Below, in pieces: positions 12,269 through 24,757 of a DNA stretch of 64,000 nucleotides. The position numbers and the translations under genes were made by a program. The DNA comes from Desmodus rotundus. Its lineage: Eukaryota > Chordata > Mammalia > Chiroptera > Phyllostomidae. Numbering within the stretch: position 1 is the first letter of the stretch; each line of letters begins with the position of its first letter. The stretch is from contig NC_071391.1 in assembly GCF_022682495.2 (NCBI RefSeq), positions 81,433,161-81,497,160 on the forward strand, read 5' to 3'. The notes beneath the pieces are model-generated. The model ran no database searches, had not been told where the DNA came from, and worked only from the letters and a program-made list of their open reading frames with translations.

Positions 12269-13176
12269 ATGCAGAAACAAAAACACAGATGCAGCCGAAA
12301 TATGGAGACAAAGAAACATGCCTCAAATGAAAGAACAAGAGAAATCCCAAGAAAAAAACTAAATGAAGTGGAGGCAAGCAATCTACCAGATACAGAGTTC
12401 AAAATAATAATTATAAAGATACTCAAAGAACGTAGGAATGGATGAGCTTGTTGAGAATTTAAAGAGATAGTAAGCATAAAAAGGGACAAAGAAACCATAA
12501 AGAGGACCAGTCAGAAATTAAAAATACAATATCTGGAATGAAAAATACACTAGAAGGAACAGACAAACAAGTTAGTGACTTAGAAGGCCAGGTGGCAGAA
12601 AACACCCAATCAGAGCAGCCAAAAACAAAAATAAATTTTAAAAAAGAGAATTGTTTAAGGGACATTTGGGACAATATGAAGTGTAACAATATCCACATCG
12701 TAAGGGTACCAGAAGGAGAAGAGGGAGAATAAGGGACTGAGAACCCATTTGAAGAAATAATAGTTCAAAACTTCCCTAATCTGGTGAAGAAAAAAAGTGC
12801 ACAAGTATAGGAAGTGTAGAGACCCCCAAAACAAGATGAATCCAAAAAGGCCCACACCAACACACATTGCAATTAAAATGCTGAAGGTTAAAGACAAAAA
12901 CAAAATCTTAAAAGCAGCAAGAGAAAAACAGTTAGCTCCCTACAAGGGAGCTTCCCTATGACTGTCAGCGGATTTCTCAACAGACATTTCAGACCAGAAG
13001 GGACTACCACAAAATATCCAAAGAAATGAAAAACAAGGACCTACAATTAAGACTACTTTACCCAGCAAGGCTATCATTTAAAATTGAAGGAGAAATAAAG
13101 ACCTTCCTAGATAAAAACTTTAAAAAAGCTAAAGGCGTTATTACCATCAAACAGAAATTTTAAAGCGACTTCTTTA
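12269..13176 (+). pseudogene. L1 ORF1 pseudogene
   Basis: L1 ORF1 encodes an RNA-binding coiled-coil chaperone that coats L1 RNA. The likely start is ATG 12269 (MQKQKHRCSRNMETKK). The N-terminal frame runs to a TGA near 12443 and resumes in other frames. The central RNA-binding domain is visible as CNNIHIVRVPEGEEGE at about 12681-12729, matching the family's conserved 'N-I-x-I-x-x-(V/I)-P-E-G' segment. The C-terminal domain is recognisable near 12960-13110 ('cagaccagaagggactacca', 'ccagcaaggctatcattta'). The last codons reach TAA 13174-13176. Several stops and frameshifts inactivate it. It belongs to the 10466-16610 element. Confidence 0.75.
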
Positions 13177-13244
13177 AGAAGAAGAAGGGAGAAAAAAAGG
13201 AAGACACAATTATAAAGAATAAAATGGCAATGAATACGTACCCA

Positions 13245-16200
13245 TAAATAATCACTTTAAATGTAAATGGATTGAATTCTCCAATCAAAAGACAGGGTAG
13301 CTAAGTGGATAAGAAAATAAGATCCATGTATATGCTGCCTCAAGAGACCCACCTCAGAATGAAAGACACACACTAACTGAAAGTGAATAAATAAAAAAAA
13401 GATATTTTATGCAAATGGACATCAAAAAGAAGATGGGATAGCAATACTTTTATCAGACAAAATAGACTTTAAAACAAAGGTTATAATAAGAAACAAAGAA
13501 GGACACAACATTACAATAAAGGGATCAATACAACAAGAAGATATAACCTTTGTAAACATTTATATACCCAACATAGGAGCACCTAAATATATAAAGAAAA
13601 TCTTGACAACATAAAGAGATTGACAGAAATACAATCGTAGTAGGGGATTTTAACACCCCATTAACATCATTGTATATATCTTCTAGACAGAAAATCAAAA
13701 AGAAAACAGTGGCTTTAAAAGACACATTAGAGCAGATGTATTTAATTAATATTTCCAGAGCATTTCACCCCAAAGCAGAAAAATATACACTATTTTCAAA
13801 TGCATATGAAACATTTTCTAAGATACACCACATGTTACGGCACAAAACAAGTCTCAATAAATTTAAGAAGATTGAAATCATATCAAGCATCTTCTCTGAC
13901 CATAATGGTATAAAACTAGAAATCAATTACAAGAAATAAGATCACACAAACACTTGGAGGCTATATAAAATTTTGCCAAACAATAAATGGGTTAACAATG
14001 AGATTGAGAAAAATAAACAAAAGATACCCTGAAACAGATGAAAATGAGAACACACCAACCCCAAATCTATGAAACACTGCAAAAGCAGTCGTAAGAGGAA
14101 AATGCATAGCATTACAGACCTACCTCAAAACAAAACAAAAACTGTACTTAAACAACAATAAAAAAGTTAGAGAAAGGAAAAATGTCAAATAATTTAACTT
14201 TACACTTAAAAGAACTAGAAATGGAACAACAAACAAAGCACAAAATGAATAGAAGGAAATAATAAAGATCAGAGCAAAAATAAATAAAATAGAATTTAAA
14301 AGAATAATACAAAGAAACCAAGAGTTCATTCTTTGAAAAGATAAAAAAAGATTGATACACATTACTCAGACTCATCAAGAAAAAAGGGAACCAAAATAAA
14401 TAAAATCAGAAATAAAAAAAGACAAAAACAATAACTGACACCACAGTAATATAAAAGATTGTAAAAAAAAATGTTATGAACAACTAAATGCCAACAAATT
14501 GAACAATCTGTTGAAAGGGATAAATTCATAGAAACATATGATTTTCTAAAACTGAATCAGGAAGAATCAGAAAATATGAATTGACTGATTACCCCTAATG
14601 ATATTGAAGCGGTAATCAAAAAACAAAAGTTCTGGACTAGATGGCTTCACAGATTAATTTTACCAAACATTTGAAGAACTAACACCTAGCCTTCTTAAAC
14701 TATTTCTAAAAATTTAAGAGGAGGGAAGATGCCCAAGCTTGTTTTACAAGGCTACCCTTATCTTAATTTCAAAACCAGATACAGACACTACAGAGAAAAA
14801 AAAGTATAGTCCAATAACTCTGATGAACATAGACTCAAACATCCTCAATAAAATATTAGTAAACAGGATCCAACAATACATTAAAAAGATCATGCATCAT
14901 GAACAATTGGGATTTATTCTTGGAATGCAAGGTTGAAACAATATCCCTAACTCAATAAATGTGATATACTGCATATATAAAATGGAAGGTAAAAAATTAT
15001 ATTATTACACCAATAAATGTAGAAAAAGGATATGACAAAATCCATCATTTATTTATGACCAAAACTCTCAGCAAAGTGGTAATAGAAGGAACATATTTCA
15101 ACATATTAATGGCATATGACAAACCCACAGCCAACATCATACTTAAAGGGAAAACTAAAAACATTTCCCTTAAGATCAGGAAAAAGACAAGGATGTCCAT
15201 TTTTACCTGTCTTATTCAGCATAGTACTGGAAGTCATAGTCACAGCAACCAGATGCAAAGAAGAAAAAAAGGCATCAAAATTAGAAAGGAAGAAATAGAA
15301 CTGTCATTATTTGCAGATGACATGATACTGTATATAGAGAGTCCTAAAGATTCCACCAAAAAAACTGCTTGAACTAATAAGTGAATTCAGTAAAGTAGCA
15401 GGATAAAAAATAAGTATTCAGAAATCAGTTGCATTTTTATACACCAATAGTAACTATCAGAAAAGGAAACTAATTAAACAATCCCATTTATAATTGCACC
15501 AACAAAAATAAAATAACTAGGAATAAATTTAACCAACATTGTGAATGACCAGTACTCAGAAAATTATAAGACACTGAAGAAAGAAATCAAAGAAGATTCA
15601 AATAAATGGAAGCATATACCCTGCTTATGGATATAAAGGATTAACATCATTAAAATATCTATACCACCCAAAGAAATTTATAGATTCAGCACAATTCCTA
15701 TCAAAATACCAATGGTGTATTTCACAGAAATAGAACAAATAATCCAAAATTTATATGAAACCACAAAAAATAAAACTGGAATAGCCACAACAATCTTGAG
15801 AAAGAACAAAGTTGGAGGAATAAGACTACCTGATATCGAACTATACTACAAGGTCATAGTTATCAAAACAGCATGGTACTGAAATAAAAACAGATGTATA
15901 GGTTAATGGAACAGAATAGAGAGCCCAGAAATAAACCACACCTATACAGTCAATTAATATTTGACAAAGGAGCCAAGAACATACAATAAAGTAAAAGTCT
16001 ATACAATAAATGACATTTGGAAAACTGGACAGATACAAAAAAGAAAAGTGTATCACATTCTTACACTATATACAAGAATAAACTCAAAATGGATTAGAGA
16101 CTTAAATTTAAAACTCAAAACTATAAAACTCCTAGAAGAAAACATAAGCAGTAAAATCTTCAATATTTCTCTTAGCAAAATTTTTTCTGATATATCTCCT

Positions 16201-16600
16201 TGTGCAAGAGAGACAAAAAAATAAATAAATGGGACTACATCACACTAAAAATTTTTTGCATAGCAAAGGAAACTATCAACAAAATCAAAAGACAAACTAC
16301 TGAAAAGGAGAAGATATTTGCCAATGATACATTTGGTAAGGAATTAATATCCAAAATTAATAAAGCAGTCACACAACTAAACAACAAAAAACAATACAAT
16401 TAGAAAGTAAGTAGAGGACCTGCACAGGCACTCCTCCAAAGACGACATACAAATGGCCAATAGACATATGAAAAGACATTCAATGTCACTAATTGTCAGA
16501 GAATTGCAAATTACAATCACTTTGAGATATAACCTCACACCTGTCAGAATGACCGCCATCAATAAATCAATAAACAACAAGGTTGGTAGGATGAATATAA
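13245..16600 (+). pseudogene. L1 ORF2 pseudogene (endonuclease and reverse transcriptase)
   Basis: ORF2 encodes an AP-like endonuclease followed by a reverse transcriptase. Endonuclease landmarks: 'tcactttaaatgtaaatgg' near 13251 and the 'ggggattttaacacccc' segment near 13646 (the GDFN-like motif). Reverse transcriptase landmarks: 'aaaagacaaggatgtcc' near 15182 (R-Q-G-C-P) and the catalytic FADD motif at 15310-15321. The C-terminal part continues to about 16600 and stops without the usual end. Longest open pieces are 15055-15372 and 15961-16224; all are interrupted by stops and shifts. Confidence 0.8.
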
Positions 16601-16689
16601 GCACAAAATAAAGTCAGAGTGATGAATTCATATATTAAGTAATCCCAGTCAATATAAACAAAATAAACCCTTGTTGAAAAAATAAATAT

Positions 16690-17000
16690 TAGTTTTTAAA
16701 AATTAGCTACATGATCTTTACAAGAAAGACACTTAAAAATATAAGGATACAACCCAGTTGAAAGTACAACAGAGTAAATACACTAAAGAACCATGAATTA
16801 AAAGGCAGGGCACAGCTACACTAGTATCAGGAAAGAAAAGGTTTTAAGGCAAAAAAATAATTATAAGAAATGAAGAAAGGTCATGGCCTAATGATAAATG
16901 AAACAATTTAACAGGAAGATACAGTAATTATAAACTGGTATCCTCCAAACAACATAGCCTCAAAGTATACAAAACAAAAGAGTAGTTTATGAAGCCTGTA
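16690..17000 (+). mobile_element. Separate old L1 fragment (endonuclease region)
   Basis: The string 'cagctacactagtatcagga' near 16812 and 'aacaatttaacaggaagata' near 16902, followed by 'aacatagcctcaaagtatac' near 16951, parallels the L1 endonuclease segment also seen at 13445-13600 in the neighbouring element. It cannot be that element's missing 3' end, so it is a second, more diverged L1 piece or a rearranged duplicate. Confidence 0.55.
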
Positions 17001-18485
17001 TATGTGTCATTTACCCAGATCTTAGAAGTCTTTTATTCTCAGCAGAAACTGTTATTGTTATAGCAGTTGATATTAGTCTATAACACCCTCACTTAAACAT
17101 CTTAAAATATAGAATAAGTTCCAAACATCTGAGGCTACCTGCAGGTCCAGCCCCACCCACACTTCTGGACTTCAGGCAGAAATTGTTTTTTTGGTGAACC
17201 TCTCTGATAGACCATCACCTATTTGCTCAGCATTGTTAATCTTGCTACTAGTAAATTTGTCTTCTTACTCCTCTTTAATTCAAACCTTTGCCTTGCTTTT
17301 GCCAATCTCCTTCCCAAGGCCTAAATATCAGTTCTTGCATCATACTTTTACTCATCAATTATTGGACTTCTGAGCAATCCCCGACCTCCAGTCAGTGTGC
17401 TCCACCTGCCAGGTGAGATGGCCCATTCCTTCAACTCTACTACTGCCTGATCAGTGAACAGTTACAGCCATGTACCTTAGACACAGTACTTGGGGGACAG
17501 ACAGAGCTATCTCTGTTAGCATTGCAACTGTGTCAGATTCCCTGGTTTGTGTCCTATTCCAATGGGAGTGGGTCTAGTGTCAGGAACCTGCCAAGTATAC
17601 CTGCTGATTCTTATTCCTGACATGCAGCACAAGGCTTCTATACCAGTTCCAAATCATCATTGATTCTGATTTGTGACTCTGATTTGTTACTCTTGCCTCC
17701 CTCATAGCTGTTGTCTGAACTGCCACTCAGTGGAAAGTCATTTAAGTCCATTAAATTCCTAACACTTATGGAATGTCTACCTCACTCCAAGAGTGACCTA
17801 GTTGCCAATGGAGATAACAAGAGAGTAAAATCTCTCCCAATGCCAAAACTTTAGAAAAAGAGGAATGTAAGTCCAGTAACAGAAAGAATTTAGAATGACC
17901 CCAAATTTAGACACATGCTATAGTAGAATTTTTCACATTTGAGCTACAATAGTGTATTAGTTGCACTTCTTGGGTTTCAAGTAATAGACAAAACTCTGGA
18001 TAAATTAAGAAAAAAAAAAGTATTGGCAAAGATTGGCCAGCTCAGAATCAAAGAAAGAACTTTGGGAAGGATAGGAATTTAGTTAACACCAAGAACTTTT
18101 GCAGAAGGAAGTAAGTTCAGTCTTTTCAGGAGACATTAATGGGCTAAATAATATATAACCTTTTGTTTTCCTCATATTACATTGAAAAATGTATTCAAGT
18201 TATACTGGAATAGACATTCTAATATGCCTACTTCTTAGCTGGGAGAGACACTTTAACAATCTCACAAAAGAATCCATAAAGTAGGGCAGAGATAGTTCCT
18301 AAAGTAAGAGAGAGGTGTTATCACTAGTAGGAAAGGAGAATTTGTGGAGAATCCTCAAAAGATGCCAGTCACAAAACACAACCTGGGATGTCAATTGGAT
18401 GGTGACATATTGTATCTAGGCCAAAGGGCCCAAGGACAGAATAACTAAAAGCAGAATTATTCTGAAATATCTTTGCAAGTGATCC
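17001..18485. other. No gene seen; possible old repeat at 17940-18110
   Basis: Mostly unique sequence. 'gtttcaagtaatagacaaaa' near 17975 with the following A-run resembles an ancient medium-copy repeat also hinted at near 60195, but I cannot name it. Confidence 0.35.
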
Positions 18486-18489
18486 CTTT

Positions 18490-18970
18490 AATTCCATTAT
18501 GAGGCAGAGTATAAGTGAGTGAGGTAAGAACAGAGTAAGGGGATGTTTAATGAAGGAAGTGTTGGCATTTCAATGGTGGAAATTAGGAAAAGCTTCAAGG
18601 AGGAATTAGCATTTAATATGGGTAAGACGTAGGGAGAAGGAAAGGGGACTCCAGGTGAAGGGAACAGCATTGGCAAACATGTAAAGATGAAAAGCATGGA
18701 AGGGTTTTATGAAAATTAAAACCAGTTAAAATTTTTAGTTTAGGTACTTTTAGAAGAGTAATATGTACATAATGCCAGGAAGTTAGATTGGAGCAGGACT
18801 ATTAGAGGGGCAAGTTGAGAAATGAATTTCCTCAATCAAGGAAAAGGTAATAAGGTCTTGATCTCCAGTGACAGCAGTGGGCAGCAGAGGGTTTGAATAG
18901 CAGAGGGAGCAATGGGAAGAGTATTTGAAAGGTTGAATCAGCAGGATTCAGAAATGGACTGGAATGTGGC
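18490..18970 (-). repeat. L2 LINE fragment, antisense
   Basis: Reverse-strand L2 coding paragraphs: 'gcttcaaggaggaattagca' near 18593, 'ccaggtgaagggaacagcat' near 18651, 'gcaaacatgtaaagatgaaa' near 18672. The 66-codon minus frame at 18497-18697 is part of this and is not a gene. Confidence 0.6.
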
Positions 18971-19507
18971 AAGTGATCAGCAAAAGGCGAATCTGATGAC
19001 TCTCCATATATTGAGAATAAAGCTTATCCATGGCTATTTGTGGAGAAGTGCTTTTTAATCAAAGCCTTAAATCTTCTCCCTTGTCTTATAATTTAGAAAC
19101 AAAACTGAAAATTATAGTACCTAGAAAGGAGATCAGCTGATTTTTTTTAATTCAAAAGAGAAATCTCAAATATTAACTTTTGAAGGCAATTATTGACTCT
19201 AGAACTTATTGTTGGACTACAATCCATTTTTAAATATTTTTAGCCCCAAAGTCAAATATGCTATAAAGTCATGTTAAACTTTATTTACAAAATCAGACAA
19301 TACATCATGAAAAATGAAAACTACACTAATATGCCTCATGGATATAAACACTCACACACACAAAAATTATTGTCTGTAACATTCTTTTTTATAAAGACTT
19401 AAGTTAAAATAAATTAGAATGTTTATCACTTGATAAATTAAAATACTGAATTTTCATTTTATTAAATAATTATTAGACTATTAAAAATAAAATATTGGCA
19501 TAATATT
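18971..19507. other. No gene seen; AT-rich
   Basis: AT-rich unique-looking sequence with no recognisable repeat and no open frame of note. Confidence 0.35.
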
Positions 19508-19835
19508 TTCTTTTTTAAATAATATTTTATTGATTATGCTATTACACTTGTCCCAATTTTTCCCCATTTGCTCTACACCACCCAGCACCCCCCACTCAGG
19601 CAATCCCCACACCATTATTCATGCCTATAGGTTGTTCATATAAGTTCTTTAGCTACTCCATTTCCTGTACTGTACTTTATATGGTTATTCTATAACTACC
19701 TATTTGTACTTCTTAATCCCCTCACCTCTTCACTCATTCCCCCACATCCCTCTCCCATCTGGCAACCTATCTGTATCCATGATTCTGTCTCTGTTCTTTT
19801 CGTTCACTTTGTTTTTCTGATTCAATTATTGATAG
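19508..19835 (-). mobile_element. L1 3' end, antisense, strongly 5'-truncated
   Basis: Reads 'ttttattgattatgctatta' followed by the pyrimidine-rich complement of the L1 3'UTR ('ccattatt catgcctatagg' region) to about 'ctgattcaattatt'. It matches, in opposite orientation, the 3'UTR of the half-L1 just downstream at 21600-21935, so the two form an inverted repeat pair about 1.8 kb apart. Confidence 0.8.
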
Positions 19836-19996
19836 ATACATATTTATTGCCATTTTATTGATCATAGCTTGGATATTATCTTTCTTACAATAAAATGGCA
19901 GAAATACAAAATGTAGTTAATAATATAATGAATTCCCATATTCTCAGCACTGAGCTTAAGAATTCATAACATAGATCCAAAACATGTCTATGTTAA

Positions 19997-21938
19997 CTTC
20001 TGGCCAAGATGCAGGCATAGATAGATATACTTTGCCTCCTCGCACAATCAAAAGAAGGACAACAAATTCAAAAACAAAAAAATAACCAGAACTGCCAGAA
20101 AATCTAACTGTATGGAAGTCAGGCTACCAGGGAGTTAAAGAAAAAACATTCATCCAGATGAGTAGGAGAAGCAAAAATGGGCAGCCGGGGTGGAGAGGAC
20201 ATCTGACAAGCTTGCAGCTAGAGGAATAGCAGGGTGAGGCAGTGGTTGGAGAACTGGGCAGTCCCACATATGCATGGGGATAAACTGCGAGGAGCAACTA
20301 GGGAATGAGACAGACCATGCAACCCAGGGTTCCAGTGTGGGAAAAGACAGCCTCAAAACCTCTGGCTGTAAAAATCTGGCTGTGGGTGTTGTAGTGGTGG
20401 GAGAAACTCGCTGCCACACAGGAGAGTTTTTTGCAGAGACCCACAGGGTCCTAGAATGTACACAAACCCACCCACTCAGGAATCAGCACCAGAAGGGCCC
20501 AATTTGCTTGTGGGTAATGGGGGAAGTGACTGAAAACTGGCCAAGAGCTGAGCAAATGGCATTGTTCCCTCTAGACCCTTCCCCCACATACAGTGCCATG
20601 GGTTGCCCCATGCTGTCAAATACCTAAGGCTCTGCCTCTTACAATGTAACAGGCACACTAAGACAAAAAATAAAATATGGCCCAAATGAAACAGATCAAA
20701 GCTCCAAAAACAGAACTAAGCATTCAAGAGATAGCCAATCAATCAGATGCAGAGTTCAAAACACTGGTAATCAGAATGCTCACAGAAATGGGTGAGTATG
20801 GTTGTAAAATAGAGGAAAAAGTGAAGGCTATGAAAAGTGAAATAAAGGAAAATGTACAGGGAACCAATAGTGATGGGAAGGAAACTGGGACTCAAATCAG
20901 CAAGTTGGAGCAGAAGGAAGAAATAAACATTCAACCAGAATGGGATGAAGAAACAAGAATTCAAAAAAAAGCAGGAGAGGCTTAGGAACCTCCAGGACAA
21001 CTTTAAACATTCCAACATCTGAATCATAGGGGTGCCAGAAGAAGAAGAAGAGTAACAAATTGAAAACTTATTTGAACAAATAATGAAGGAGGACTTCCCC
21101 AACCTGGCAAAGGAAATAGACTTGCAGGAAGTCCAGGAAGCCCAGAGAGTCCCAAAGAAGCTGGACCCAAGGAGGCACACACCAAGGCATGTAATAATTA
21201 CATTACCCAAGATTAAAGAGATGGACAGAATCTTAAAAGCAGCAAGAGAAAAGGAGACAGTTAACCTACAAAGGAGTTCCCATAAGACTATCAGCTGATT
21301 TCTCAAAAGAAACCTTACAGGCAAGAGGAAGCTGGCAAGAAGTATTCAAAGTCATGAAAGGCAAGGACCTACATCCAAGATTGCTCTGTTCAGCAAAGCT
21401 ATCATTTAGAATGGAAGGGCAGATAAAGTGTTTTCCAGATAAGGTCAAGTTAAAGGAGTTCATCACCACCAAGCCCTTATTATATGAAATGTTGAGGGGA
21501 ATAATCTAAGAAAAAGAAGATGACCAAAACTATGAACAGTAAAATGACAACAAATTCACAACTATCAACAACCAAACCCAAAACAAATACAAAAGCAAAC
21601 TAAGCAAACAACTGGAACAGGATCAGAATCACAGAAATTGAGATCACATAGAGGTTTATCAGTGGGAGGGGGAAGGGGAAGAATGGGGGAAAAGGTACAG
21701 GGAATAAGAAGTATAAATGGTAGATACAAAATAGACAGGGGGTGGTTAAGAATAGTATAGGAAATGGAGAAGCTAAAGAACTTATATGTATGACCCATGA
21801 ACATGAACTAAGTGTTGGGGGGAATGCTGGTGGGAGGGAAGTGCACGGTGGAGGGGAATCAAGGGGAGAACAGAATGGGACAACTGTAATAGCATTATCA
21901 ATAAAATATATTAGAAAAATAAAAATAAAAATAAATAA
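19997..21938 (+). mobile_element. Half-L1 (HAL1-like) retrotransposon, copy A: 5'UTR-ORF1-3'UTR, no ORF2
   Basis: Starts at the L1-type 5' terminus 'cttctggccaagatgcaggc', has a ~680-bp 5'UTR and an ORF1 (20677-21509, broken). After 'gacaacaaattcacaactat' it passes straight into the purine-rich 3'UTR ('gggaagaatgggggaaaagg' near 21675), ending 'caactgtaatagcattatca' plus an A-rich tail. No endonuclease or reverse transcriptase sequence lies between ORF1 and the 3'UTR. Copy B (47475-49375) has the same junction. No convincing target duplication was found. It must have relied on L1 machinery in trans. Confidence 0.8.
20677..21509 (+). pseudogene. ORF1 of half-L1 copy A (broken)
   Basis: Encodes an L1 ORF1-type RNA-binding protein. 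The start ATG at 20677 gives MAQMKQIKAPKTELSIQEIA. The N-terminal part, rich in Lys, Glu and Gln, is coiled-coil-like and runs 103 codons to a TAG near 20983. The central region is visible near 21012-21060 ('catctgaatcataggggtgc' with a TGA where the family has an Arg-like codon). A second open piece at 21083-21298 contains KEMDRILKAAREKETV, the conserved end of the RNA-recognition domain. The C-terminal domain continues after a frameshift near 21285 to TAA 21507-21509. At least three lesions make it inactive. Confidence 0.75.
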
Positions 21939-22420
21939 CATCTATTAAGATAAAATTCTGAGAAATATAAAAAGATAAAATATGTCTGTGTTTAATTTTA
22001 AATAACTTTTTAATACATATGATGTAAAAATGATAAAATAATTGTTAAAATTCCAAAGGGGTTGGGTTTGCAAGATTGTACTATAAAAGGCGTTGACAAG
22101 TCAGAAAATGTTGGGAAATTCTCCCTACAACATGCCCTAAAGTTATAAAGTACTTTTTAACTGTGAACAGAATGATACCAAATCTCTTGCAGAGCTGCTA
22201 AATCATATTAACCTAAGAAGCTCAACAAAAAACAAAGGGTAAATGAGGCTTTAATATTTTTATTAAGTTCAGAACACATAGCACAAAAAATTTCCTCTAG
22301 CATTTTCTATTCTCTGAGCCAACTTGTGTTGTTGGTACAGAGCCAGGAGCTGGGCGAGTGGCTGTAAGAAGCCAATATTGTATGCTAGACTCCATATCAG
22401 ACATATTATGTACCTTCATT
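21939..22420. other. No gene seen; AT-rich
   Basis: AT-rich unique-looking sequence, no frame or repeat of note. Confidence 0.35.
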
Positions 22421-22424
22421 TATT

Positions 22425-22545
22425 TAACTCTTGAATCTGTCCCTTGAAGTAGGCATTAATGTGGTTGCCATTTTTCATATGAGGAAAACAAGAGCTAAAG
22501 AGACTCTGGGACTTGTCCAAGGCCAGCAGTGTTGGAACCACCACT
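22425..22545 (-). repeat. MIR SINE fragment
   Basis: Antisense MIR: 'tcatatgaggaaaacaagag', then 'gggacttgtccaaggccagc' and 'gttggaaccaccactcagac'. Core region only. Confidence 0.65.
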
Positions 22546-23207
22546 CAGACTTACTGATTCTCACCCCAAAGCCCATGGGATGCATTTTCTGTATTGGTGT
22601 GCCCGGGTGACTTCAAGATATTTAGCAGCGCATGATAAAACATCACAAACGAAAGTACACTGTGGTCACTTCATTAAAATAAGTAAAGTACACTACATCT
22701 TTTCTACTCTCCTGAAGGCAGAATCTAACTCAGGAAGGAACTCCTAGAATTTTCAAGTCTCTTGTCTCATTCCTTCCCTAGTAAGTTTGGGAGCACTGGA
22801 CCTCAGCCACTGTTGACCTGCTTCATTCCTACAGGTAGAAGAGAAGACAATTGCCAAGGCAACAGGTAGACTGGGAAATGCATATTAAGAACACCCCAGG
22901 TCCTGACTACTGGATTGCCAGGGTCCCTTCATTAACTGATGACCGAAACCCAGTGTTTCTGAAATAATTTGTCTACTTCCTGGTAATCTTCTCTGTGAGT
23001 CTAGGTACTCTTCCAACTGTGTTCTCCTTCTTTGTCCACTGTGCCTCTCACGTGGAACTCTTCCACTCTTGTTTAACATTAACTCAAACCAACAAAAAAT
23101 TCAAAGTATACAGCTTTGTCACTTTAGAAAGACAAAAAGAGAAAGGAGGAAGAGGGAGAAAAAGGACTAAGAGAAGAAAAAGAACAGAAGGAAGAGAAGC
23201 AAAAGGA
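22546..23207. other. No gene seen; purine-rich patch at 23128-23208
   Basis: Unique-looking sequence ending in a GAA/GGA-rich patch directly before the next L1. Frames of 64-73 codons show no motif. Confidence 0.35.
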
Positions 23208-23208
23208 G

Positions 23209-23675
23209 CTACCTAAGTGTGCATCAGTAAATGAGTGGATCAAAAAACTATGGTACATTTACACGATGGAATACTACACAGCAGAAAGAAAGAAGGAGCT
23301 CCTACCTTTTGTGAGAGCATGGATGGAACTGGAAAGCACTATGCTCAGTGAAATAAGCCAGACACGAAAGACAAATTCCATATGATCTTACCTATACGTG
23401 GAACTTAATCAACAAAACAAAAAAGCAAGCAAAATATAACCAGAGACATTGAAATAAAGAACAAACTGACAGTAACTAGAAGGGAGGAGGGAAGTGGAGA
23501 AAGGGAGAAAGAAGGGGAAGTGTCATCAAGGAACATGTATAAAGGACCTATGGACAAAGGCAAAGTGGGGAATGAATGAGGGTGGGAGGTGGGGGTGGGT
23601 GGGACAGGGGAAAGTCGTGGCAGGAAAATGAAGACAACTGTACTTGAACAACAATAAAAAAAAAAAAAGGACATA
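23209..23675 (+). mobile_element. L1 3' end, 5'-truncated in ORF2
   Basis: Begins in the terminal ORF2 paragraph ('gtgcatcagtaaatgagtgg' near 23219) and proceeds through 'gatggaatactacacagcag', the conserved 'gtgaaataagccagacacga', a purine-rich 3'UTR and 'actgtacttgaacaacaata' with a 13-A run at about 23656-23668. Little diverged. The 89-codon minus frame at 23405-23674 is its antisense shadow. Confidence 0.9.
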
Positions 23676-24747
23676 ATCTCTGGGCTGCATTTTCCTGGTA
23701 AGTTAAATGAGGGAATGGGACCAAGTCAATTCTTCATTTTAGGGGGATATAGAATTTATGAGGAAAGCAATGGACCTTTTTTTAAGTGGCATGCACATAT
23801 GTGCTGTATACTTTGCCCACAGTTCCAAGGAGTTCATGGTATTAAGGATATTATCATTATTCCAAGTATATTAATACTGTACTGCAGGTGAGCCTCACCT
23901 CCTCAAACATGAACACTCCACAGAGCAGAAGTCTGACAACCCCCACATCATACTTTCAAAGAAATCGCTGGGAGGTTCTTTGGTCTAAAGAAAAAGGCCA
24001 AATGGCAAGATGTAATGGGCAATGTTTTTCCTATTTCTATTCTATTTTTTTGTAGGCCAAATGATAATCACCAAGGAAGTTCCCTTGGCAGTGTTGCATT
24101 TCCATAGTAATAGGAGAGGTCAAGGCTAACAAACCTGGGTCTGCAGGGTAGATGAGAGGGAAAGACTTGCAGTCAAAGTGTCACCAGGGGACCCATTTTT
24201 ACAACCTCCTCTTTTGAATGGCTTCAGAGCCTGAGTTGTGTCTTTCTGAATGGTCAGACCAAGGATGCCTTGAAGGTAATAATAGCTCCAACACTTCCTC
24301 CTTTGAAGAAATGTGCTGTGCCCTTCCTCTCAGAGAGGCCAAGCACAGATGCCTTTCACTAACAACAATCCGTGGATTGTTGGAATATGTATGTGCTCTT
24401 TGTACTGTCACCAGAAGCTGAGAGAAGCCAAGTTTTAGAAACCAAATGTACTTTAGAAAATCAATTTGATCTTTGGGAACAAGGGATTCTAAATAAGTTC
24501 TGACCATGTCAGGACAGGCTAAAAGATGAATTAATTAAAATGAGAGTAGGAAGGACACAGTTTAAATTAAATATCAAATGACCCAAATAATTCCCTGTAA
24601 AACATAACTCAGTTATTTTGCTTGAAAGCAAATGTCCTGATTTTACTCTTTTGAATTATATGCTTTTATGGAAGTAGATAATGCCCCTAAAATTTGTATA
24701 GCTTTCTTCAGACCACAAAATCAAGGTAAGCTCCAAGGGTGTTAAAG
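23676..24747. other. No gene seen
   Basis: Unique-looking sequence. Overlapping frames on opposite strands (24218-24421 plus, 67 codons; 24199-24507 minus, 102 codons) show no domain. The minus one is the longest non-repeat frame here but has no supporting features. Confidence 0.35.
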
Positions 24748-24757
24748 TAGTTGCTTC

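Larger units (their letters stand above)
10466..16610 (+). mobile_element. Old L1 with 5'UTR, ORF1 and most of ORF2; 3' end missing
   Basis: Starts with an L1-like 5' terminus ('gatcaaagatggcagcag' near 10474), has a ~1.8-kb GC-richer 5'UTR, a decayed ORF1 (about 12269-13176) and a decayed ORF2 (about 13245-16600). ORF2 stops abruptly near 16600, at the point where other L1s here continue with the terminal ~600 bp and the 3'UTR. No A-tail or target duplication can therefore be found. Many in-frame stops and frameshifts show long inactivity. Confidence 0.85.

Noticed and set aside
20743..21324. 193-codon minus-strand frame
   Set aside because: Antisense shadow of half-L1 ORF1; rich in Phe, Leu and Ser as expected from the complement of a Lys/Glu-rich coding strand.
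19970..21975. Possible target duplication of half-L1 copy A (aacat..ctat..taa on both sides)
   Set aside because: Matching needs gaps at two places; too weak to claim.
24199..24507. 102-codon minus frame overlapping a 67-codon plus frame
   Set aside because: Opposite-strand overlap without motifs; most likely chance. Comparative data could revive it.
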